A stretch of DNA of 10,664 nt, taken from positions 1-10,664 of the forward strand of contig JBAZOY010000074.1 in the NCBI GenBank assembly GCA_041648505.1, given 5' to 3'. The notes below the pieces were generated by a model that was not told the DNA's origin, ran no database searches, and saw only the letters and a program-made list of their open reading frames with translations. Source of the stretch: JBAZOY01 sp041648505. Lineage in GTDB: Bacteria > Desulfobacterota > Syntrophia > Syntrophales > CG2-30-49-12. The position numbers and the translations under genes are program-made. How positions within the stretch are numbered: position 1 is the stretch's first letter; every line of letters starts with the position of its first letter. Below, one piece after another: positions 7,859 through 10,664 of the stretch.

Positions 7859-7935
7859 AACAAAACCCTCCTGGCATTGTGCTGTCGCACTGTACTATTG
7901 ACGATATTTAGCGGGAACACCGGAGAATCGGGGGT

Positions 7936-7975
7936 GTTTCGCCTGCCCTGCCGGAGTTTTTTCCCCGCCCAGGGT
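7936..7975 (-). promoter_or_regulatory. Hairpin in the corA leader
   Basis: In the minus-strand transcript, CCCTG and CAGGG (plus-strand ends near 7945-7949 and 7970-7974) enclose a CGGGG/CTCCG stem with an A-rich loop. It directly follows the shared leader repeat at 7966-8001 and lies about 90 nt before the corA Shine-Dalgarno sequence. No T-run follows the stem, so it is not a simple terminator. The rest of the 296-nt stretch between corA and the DUF2892 gene (7859-8154) shows no gene I can support; a 33-codon frame near 8080 has no family resemblance. Confidence 0.3.
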
Positions 7976-8001
7976 TTGAGATCACTTGCCGCTATGAAGC
8001 G
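7966..8001 (-). repeat. Leader repeat, copy B (upstream of corA)
   Basis: This is the partner of the copy at 8397-8432. The two align without gaps over 36 nt with 28 identities, including a 14-nt identical core AGATCACTTGCCGC at 7979-7992 (plus-strand reading). In the corA transcript direction the core reads GCGGCAAGTGATCT and is followed by an A-rich joint and then a hairpin. It ends about 108 nt upstream of the corA start. A TTGACC at 8014-8019 (minus strand) could be a -35 box, but no good -10 follows. Confidence 0.55.
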
Positions 8002-8154
8002 CCACTGGAATAGTGGTCAAGTATCGTCCTGTTGAGCAATTATTACAAGATTTAAGAGGGGGGATAAACCACTTTTTTTGCATCTTCTAACCTTTAATTT
8101 ATCTGGTTTCTCATGAAAAACAAGTGAAACAATTATAACTGCAACTCCGGCTAT

Positions 8155-8355
8155 TCATACTGAGGCCTTATCGGCGATACCAAACTTCTTGAGGATCTTC
8201 TCCATGAGGCACCAGCCGGTGAAAGCCGACTGAAGCAGGTTCAAGCCGACAAAGGCTGTGAAAAGATGCCAGTAAGCACTGTGCAGGTACCCTAAAGCGA
8301 GCGAGATCAATACGAAGCTCCCCGCGATTGCTCGGATGTACTGTTCCATTCCCAT
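8155..8355 (-). CDS. DUF2892 (YgaP-like transmembrane domain) small membrane protein
   Basis: This 66-residue protein is almost entirely two membrane helices (about 7-23 and 27-46) with a short basic C-terminus. The run FTAFVGLNLLQSAFTGWC, then LMEKILKKFGI, is the hallmark of the DUF2892 family, found alone or fused to rhodanese domains as in YgaP. In those relatives the segment is a membrane anchor or dimerisation unit; no enzymatic motif is present here. The start ATG GGA at 8355 has AAAGGAGG 7 nt upstream. No rhodanese gene is adjacent. Its leader (8356-8508) carries copy A of the leader repeat and a strong hairpin, so it is probably transcribed from its own promoter rather than only from the DUF6868 gene. 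Confidence 0.85.
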   Translation of the reverse strand: MGMEQYIRAIAGSFVLISLALGYLHSAYWHLFTAFVGLNLLQSAFTGWCLMEKILKKFGIADKASV

Positions 8356-8375
8356 AGTATGACCTCCTTTGCGGC

Positions 8376-8400
8376 CTGGCGATGGGTTCCCCCGACCGCC
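8376..8400 (-). promoter_or_regulatory. GNRA-capped hairpin just upstream of the DUF2892 Shine-Dalgarno
   Basis: In the minus-strand RNA, GGCGGT pairs with ATCGCC (one G-U pair). The helix continues, past a single bulged C, as GGG/CCC closed by a GGAA tetraloop. It follows directly after the conserved core of leader repeat copy A and ends about 12 nt before the Shine-Dalgarno sequence, so it could affect translation of the downstream gene. The function is inferred from position only. Confidence 0.4.
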
Positions 8401-8432
8401 TGGTGTTTTAGATCACTTGCCGCCGTGAGACG
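8397..8432 (-). repeat. Leader repeat, copy A (upstream of the DUF2892 gene)
   Basis: This is the second copy of the 36-nt repeat, with its identical 14-nt core at 8410-8423, offset 431 nt from the copy upstream of corA. Here the core is also part of an inverted repeat: GATCAC (8411-8416) pairs with GTGATC (8434-8439); copy B lacks that partner. Differences between the copies are scattered single bases. Such a pattern fits a diverged cis-acting element better than a recent duplication of the whole leader, since the flanks are unrelated. Confidence 0.55.
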
Positions 8433-8508
8433 TGTGATCCTTTTATTGTAACGGCAAAAGCTGGCTCGCTTGACCACCCCTCCTGCCGTCAAGTATGGAT
8501 GCTCCTTT

Positions 8509-8751
8509 TTATCTGACGATCAGCAGAGCCACGTAGGGAACGACATTGAAGATCAGAAAGACGATTTTGAACAACCCGAGGAACGAGTAAATGACCACGT
8601 TGAAAGTTTCACGGGAAATGGGAAACCATTTACTCTGCGTACGGTATAGCAAATCCGGGGCCAATATCAATATTATGGTCCAGAGGACCAACAAGGTTCC
8701 GTTCATGATTGTACACCACATGAAGAATGTTGTTAGTACCTGAATATCCAT
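8509..8751 (-). CDS. DUF6868-family small inner-membrane protein
   Basis: This 80-residue protein has two hydrophobic segments (about 6-32 and 49-79) joined by a conserved-looking hydrophilic loop, YRTQSKWFPISRETFN. The N-terminal MDIQVLTTFFMWCTIMNG, together with the loop and FNVVIYSFLGLFKI, matches my memory of the DUF6868 family. No biochemical role is known to me. The length is normal for the family, so the gene looks intact. The ATG at 8751 is preceded by AAGGAGG at 6-nt spacing. It is 153 nt upstream of the DUF2892 gene on the same strand, and both encode tiny two-helix membrane proteins. Confidence 0.85.
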   Translation of the reverse strand: MDIQVLTTFFMWCTIMNGTLLVLWTIILILAPDLLYRTQSKWFPISRETFNVVIYSFLGLFKIVFLIFNVVPYVALLIVR

Positions 8752-8781
8752 GATGTTCCTCCTTTATCCTTCTGTATCCAG

Positions 8782-8796
8782 CGCCCGGCACGGGCG
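8782..8796 (+). repeat. GC-rich hairpin at the 5' boundary of the intron remnant
   Basis: CGCCCG (8782-8787) and CGGGCG (8791-8796) are perfectly complementary around GCA. The hairpin abuts the presumed intron start. Group IIC introns are known to insert next to stem-loops, so this could be the original target motif. It could also be part of the leader upstream of the DUF6868 gene, on the other strand. Confidence 0.4.
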
Positions 8797-8964
8797 TGAA
8801 CTTATGGGGTGAAAGTCCCCTGTATGTGAATCCTGTCAATGCGATAGAAACATTGACACAAATACTAGCCGAAGGCAAGGGCGGAACCGCGAGGGACCGC
8901 CCGGTGCGGACCCGCATGCCGGGTGGTGTGGGGGCTGGGGGAGAAAAACCCCCGGCTACCCGAT
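8796..8964 (+). mobile_element. Miniature, ORF-less group II intron remnant with domains V and VI
   Basis: The 3' end folds as group II domains V and VI. Domain V (8896-8927) pairs ACCGCCCGG with CCGGGTGGT, has a 2-nt bulge TG (8917-8918) and an upper TGCG/CGCA stem. It carries a CGC triad, but its loop (GACC) is not GNRA and the whole is 32 rather than 34 nt. After a 2-nt linker, domain VI (8930-8961) pairs GGGGGCTGGGGG with CCCCC, GGCT and CCC, leaving A8958 bulged. That is the branch-point position, seven nucleotides from a 3' end at ...CCCGAT (8964). The 5' part keeps GGGGTGAAAGTCCCC (8806-8820), an 8-bp stem TGTCAATG/CATTGACA (8834-8858) and CTAGCCGAAGGCAAGGGC, familiar from domain I of bacterial introns. 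A normal intron has about 500 nt or more of domain I plus a reverse transcriptase; both are missing. The 5' boundary (GTGAA at 8796) is approximate. Confidence 0.6.
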
Positions 8965-9087
8965 TCGGCCTGAAGAGCATTACGCACGAACACGATCCTT
9001 TCAACCTTTATAGACTTTCCACGTCACTGTTTATCCCCTGAGCAGTCTTTGTACCACACCTTGATTTTCTCATTGCGTGCCAATGGG

Positions 9088-9150
9088 GACGTCCGCAAAA
9101 TAGTAAATAACCATTCATATATTCACTTTATTTACTTATTTACGGACGTC
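9088..9150. repeat. 63-bp inverted repeat (REP/MITE-like)
   Basis: The arms at 9088-9110 and 9128-9150 are 23 nt each and match at 20 of 23 positions, with a 17-nt spacer. Each begins or ends with GACGTC(CG), followed by an AT-rich stretch built from TAAATA units. Long single hairpins of this kind are typical of REP elements mobilised by RAYT/IS200-type transposases or of small MITEs; no such gene is in the window. On the minus strand it lies 41 nt after the GNAT gene stop and may end that transcript. The remaining sequence between 8965 and 9190 shows nothing else I can identify. Confidence 0.6.
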
Positions 9151-9190
9151 ACTTTCTTTTCACTATATTGTTTTTCTTGTCTTTCCTGTG

Positions 9191-10333
9191 TTATGCCTTG
9201 TCACCAGGCGTCGCCGACGCAAAGATTCCTTCCGGATCGGCCCTGGTTTCCTCTGCCTTTCTTTGGGTTGGTTGTGTACTCACTGCTTCCCCGGGCGTAT
9301 AACTCATCACTTGCTCGAAATATTCCTGATGGAAGCCCAGGCTTTCCATATACTTCCATTGTTCTTCATTTTTTGTTGACTTCTGCGCTCCAAAGATATG
9401 ATCGTGTTCGTCAAAGACTCTGTCAAAGTTCATATTCGAATCGATGCTCATTGCCTTTGCTAATTCTCGCGTATCTTCATAGATCTCCTCTTTGTCCGCA
9501 TTCTTCGGAAATACTGCATACATCCTGGCGCTCCCTCCCAGTTGGCGCACCTCCTCATTAACGGCCCGTATCGCTTCCTGGAAGAGGGCTTTAAAACCGT
9601 TGATGCCATTCTCCGGCAGGACACAAGATGGACCAAGGCGATAGGCATAATCCGGTCCTTCAGCAAAACGGCCTTCGTCTTTCGAAGCCTGTCTCCGTCT
9701 CAGCATGAGAAATCCCACAACCTTTCCTTGATCTTTCAAACAGAAGCAACTCTCCTTGATTGAATCATTGTGTACATTCATAAGAAACTGCAGGCGTTTT
9801 GATTTGAAGTATTGCTCATCAATTTCACCGATGGCTTTCAGGTCATGTGCATCGAGTCTTTCTACCTGTATATTCTCACCCAAATTCATTGCCTCATATT
9901 CTAGCTTAAGGGGTAACTCGGCTTCCTGAGACGTTGTAAAGGCTTCTGCATGGAATCCCACCTTTTTGTAAAGGCCAATTGCTAACGGAACAGCCCCCAG
10001 TCGAAATGTGAGAACATGCTTGTTTTCGCGCAGATAGTCTATGACTCCCCTGATCAGCTTAGCGGCAAGTCCCATTCCTCTGGTCTCTTTCGCGACAATG
10101 ATATTGCCGATCCAGGCTTGATTGTCGTAATTTGTGGTGAAGATGCTTCCGACGATGCGTCCATCTTTGAGAAGTGCAAAACAATCCTGATTCAGGATCA
10201 AATACCTTTTGAGTTCATGGTGGTCATAGTAGTACCACCCCTCTTTATTCATCAACTCAATTATTCCGTCCATATGCTCTTCGTGTAAGCGTAAAACCTT
10301 CACTCCAGGTGTATTTATGGTAAGTTCTGTCAT
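9191..10333 (-). CDS. Tandem GNAT-family N-acetyltransferase
   Basis: The 380-residue product is a cytoplasmic acetyl-CoA-dependent acyltransferase of unknown substrate. Residues about 11-150 form a complete GNAT domain: LMNKEGWYYY near the start, the acetyl-CoA motif A NIIVAKETRGMGLAAKLI (77-94, with RGMGLA at 85-90), and LYKKVGF (121-127), the usual C-terminal motif. Residues about 155-345 resemble the second half found in two-domain GNATs (Acetyltransf_18 type), with KVVGFLMLRRR and YAYRLGPSCVL, but without a clear acetyl-CoA loop. The last 40 residues are a polar, probably disordered tail. The ATG at 10333 has GGGAGGAG 6 nt upstream. The gene stands alone: a broken hydrolase gene lies before it and repeats lie after it. 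A palindrome at 10354-10365 overlaps its presumed promoter region. Confidence 0.87.
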   Translation of the reverse strand: MTELTINTPGVKVLRLHEEHMDGIIELMNKEGWYYYDHHELKRYLILNQDCFALLKDGRIVGSIFTTNYDNQAWIGNIIVAKETRGMGLAAKLIRGVIDYLRENKHVLTFRLGAVPLAIGLYKKVGFHAEAFTTSQEAELPLKLEYEAMNLGENIQVERLDAHDLKAIGEIDEQYFKSKRLQFLMNVHNDSIKESCFCLKDQGKVVGFLMLRRRQASKDEGRFAEGPDYAYRLGPSCVLPENGINGFKALFQEAIRAVNEEVRQLGGSARMYAVFPKNADKEEIYEDTRELAKAMSIDSNMNFDRVFDEHDHIFGAQKSTKNEEQWKYMESLGFHQEYFEQVMSYTPGEAVSTQPTQRKAEETRADPEGIFASATPGDKA

Positions 10334-10353
10334 ATTAAACTCCTCCCAATATC

Positions 10354-10365
10354 ATCACGCGTGAT
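10354..10365. promoter_or_regulatory. 12-bp perfect palindrome upstream of the GNAT gene
   Basis: ATCACGCGTGAT reads the same on both strands and is centred 26 nt before the GNAT start codon, just upstream of the Shine-Dalgarno sequence. A repressor could bind here. Short palindromes also occur by chance, and the site coincides with the end of the hydrolase remnant. Confidence 0.25.
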
Positions 10366-10537
10366 CATGCAAAATATGAGTCAAGGTGCTGACATGGTCG
10401 ATTTGCATTGATCAGTGTAAATAACTGATAGTCACCAAGGGCATCTACGACGTCACTGCCACTGTTGGGAGGTCCTAACATTACGACCCGACCAAGACGA
10501 TCGATCTTTTTCGTCTTTAGGTACTGGCGTATAAGAA
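10365..10537 (-). pseudogene. Alpha/beta hydrolase (lipase-like) gene fragment, interrupted by an IS element
   Basis: The minus-strand frame LIRQYLKTKKIDRLGRVVMLGPPNSGSDVVDALGD, followed by YQLFTLINA, matches the part of bacterial lipase-like alpha/beta hydrolases just after the nucleophile elbow (usually HSMGGILVRQYL...GRVVMLGPPNQGSE). The elbow with its catalytic Ser is absent, because the frame is joined to insertion-sequence DNA at 10537/10538. After LINA the sequence (NANRPCQHLDSYFA) no longer resembles the family and soon stops, so the 3' half, with Asp and His of the triad, is also lost. The only possible start codon (TTG at 10553) lies inside the element. The fragment is not expected to be functional. 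Confidence 0.7.
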
Positions 10538-10664
10538 TGACCCCTGTCGTCAATAGTGTACACTAATTTGTTTTTCATGCCGCTTGTTTCAATGTGTAAA
10601 ATTGCTTCTCAAAAGTAACCGGAGACAGATAGCCAAGTCTGGCCTGCCGCCTTTGCCGGTTATA
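10538..10664 (-). mobile_element. End of an IS3-family insertion sequence
   Basis: The element end is placed at 10538, where the sequence begins TGACCCCTGTCGTCAATAG on the plus strand. IS3-family termini begin with TG, and this is also where the hydrolase reading frame breaks. From here the element continues past the window edge and includes the transposase C-terminus. Only one terminus is visible, so the inverted-repeat partner and the target duplication cannot be checked. Confidence 0.7.
10575..10664 (-). CDS. IS3-family transposase (OrfB) C-terminus, 5' part beyond the window
   Basis: The last 29 codons read YNRQRRQARLGYLSPVTFEK and then QFYTLKQAA before a TGA at 10575-10577. This is the typical C-terminal end of the DDE integrase-type OrfB of IS3 elements, where (Y)N..R.H..LGYLSP..(F/Y)E follows the catalytic Glu. 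The catalytic DDE residues are upstream of the window edge. The distance from the stop to the presumed element end (37 nt) is normal for the family. Confidence 0.85.
   Translation of the reverse strand, partial: YNRQRRQARLGYLSPVTFEKQFYTLKQAA

Noticed and set aside
8440..8475. Promoter with TACAAT -10 (minus strand, 8445-8450) for the DUF2892 gene
   Set aside because: The -10 is plausible, but no -35 better than TCAAGC lies at 17 nt, so it is too weak to list.
8796..9041. Plus-strand open frame of 81 codons across the intron remnant
   Set aside because: It translates stem-loop sequence with low-complexity Gly/Pro/Arg content and shows no reverse transcriptase or maturase motif.
9049..9561. 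Plus-strand open frame of 170 codons antisense to the GNAT gene
   Set aside because: It runs across the inverted repeat and opposite a clear GNAT domain. Its composition is that of an antisense shadow.
1..10664. CRISPR array, tRNA, rRNA, or phage-defence gene cluster
   Set aside because: No regularly spaced repeats, cloverleaf, rRNA-like sequence or recognisable defence protein was seen on either strand.

Overview
The window looks like a chromosomal segment of a Gram-negative bacterium. Evidence for this is a YcbB-type L,D-transpeptidase with an export signal, a small lipoprotein-like gene, and small inner-membrane DUF proteins. The mix of a GH57-GT5 fusion, KtrAB, DUF6868/DUF2892 proteins, a group II intron relic and an IS3-family element would suit an anaerobic or environmental lineage such as Desulfobacterota, Nitrospirota or Brocadiales-type Planctomycetota. 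That placement is inference; nothing in the window fixes it. Every recognised protein gene is on the minus strand. The only plus-strand feature with a clear direction is a group II intron remnant.

Left part (1-4507), AT-rich. The window cuts an L,D-transpeptidase gene whose 5' end lies at 932. Upstream of it, in transcription order, are a small lipoprotein-like membrane protein (1036-1356) and the decayed 5' part of a YqeK-like HD-domain gene (about 1357-1575). Then comes a 919-residue fusion of a GH57 glucan-active domain with a GT5 glycogen synthase domain (1597-4356). The stretch 4357-4507 carries two inverted repeats.

Middle (4508-7858). ktrB and ktrA form a tight two-gene K+ uptake operon, separated by 15 nt. 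Its leader can fold into a multibranched RNA (6605-6670). Upstream is corA (Mg2+/Co2+ channel), whose base composition is visibly more GC-rich.

Right-middle (7859-9190). Two short membrane protein genes, DUF2892 and DUF6868, each have a strong Shine-Dalgarno sequence. The leaders of corA and of the DUF2892 gene share a 36-nt imperfect direct repeat, 28/36 identical, each copy followed in the RNA by a hairpin. The 439-nt stretch 8752-9190 holds a miniature, ORF-less group II intron relic with recognisable domains V and VI, and a 63-bp inverted repeat of REP/MITE type.

Right end (9191-10664). A tandem GNAT acetyltransferase gene is preceded by a remnant of an alpha/beta hydrolase gene. That remnant is cut by the end of an IS3-family insertion sequence, whose transposase C-terminus reaches the window edge.

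The genes do not form one pathway. Three transport genes (ktrB, ktrA, corA) and two small membrane proteins sit together, flanked by storage-polysaccharide and cell-wall genes. Several broken genes and mobile relics mark past rearrangement.
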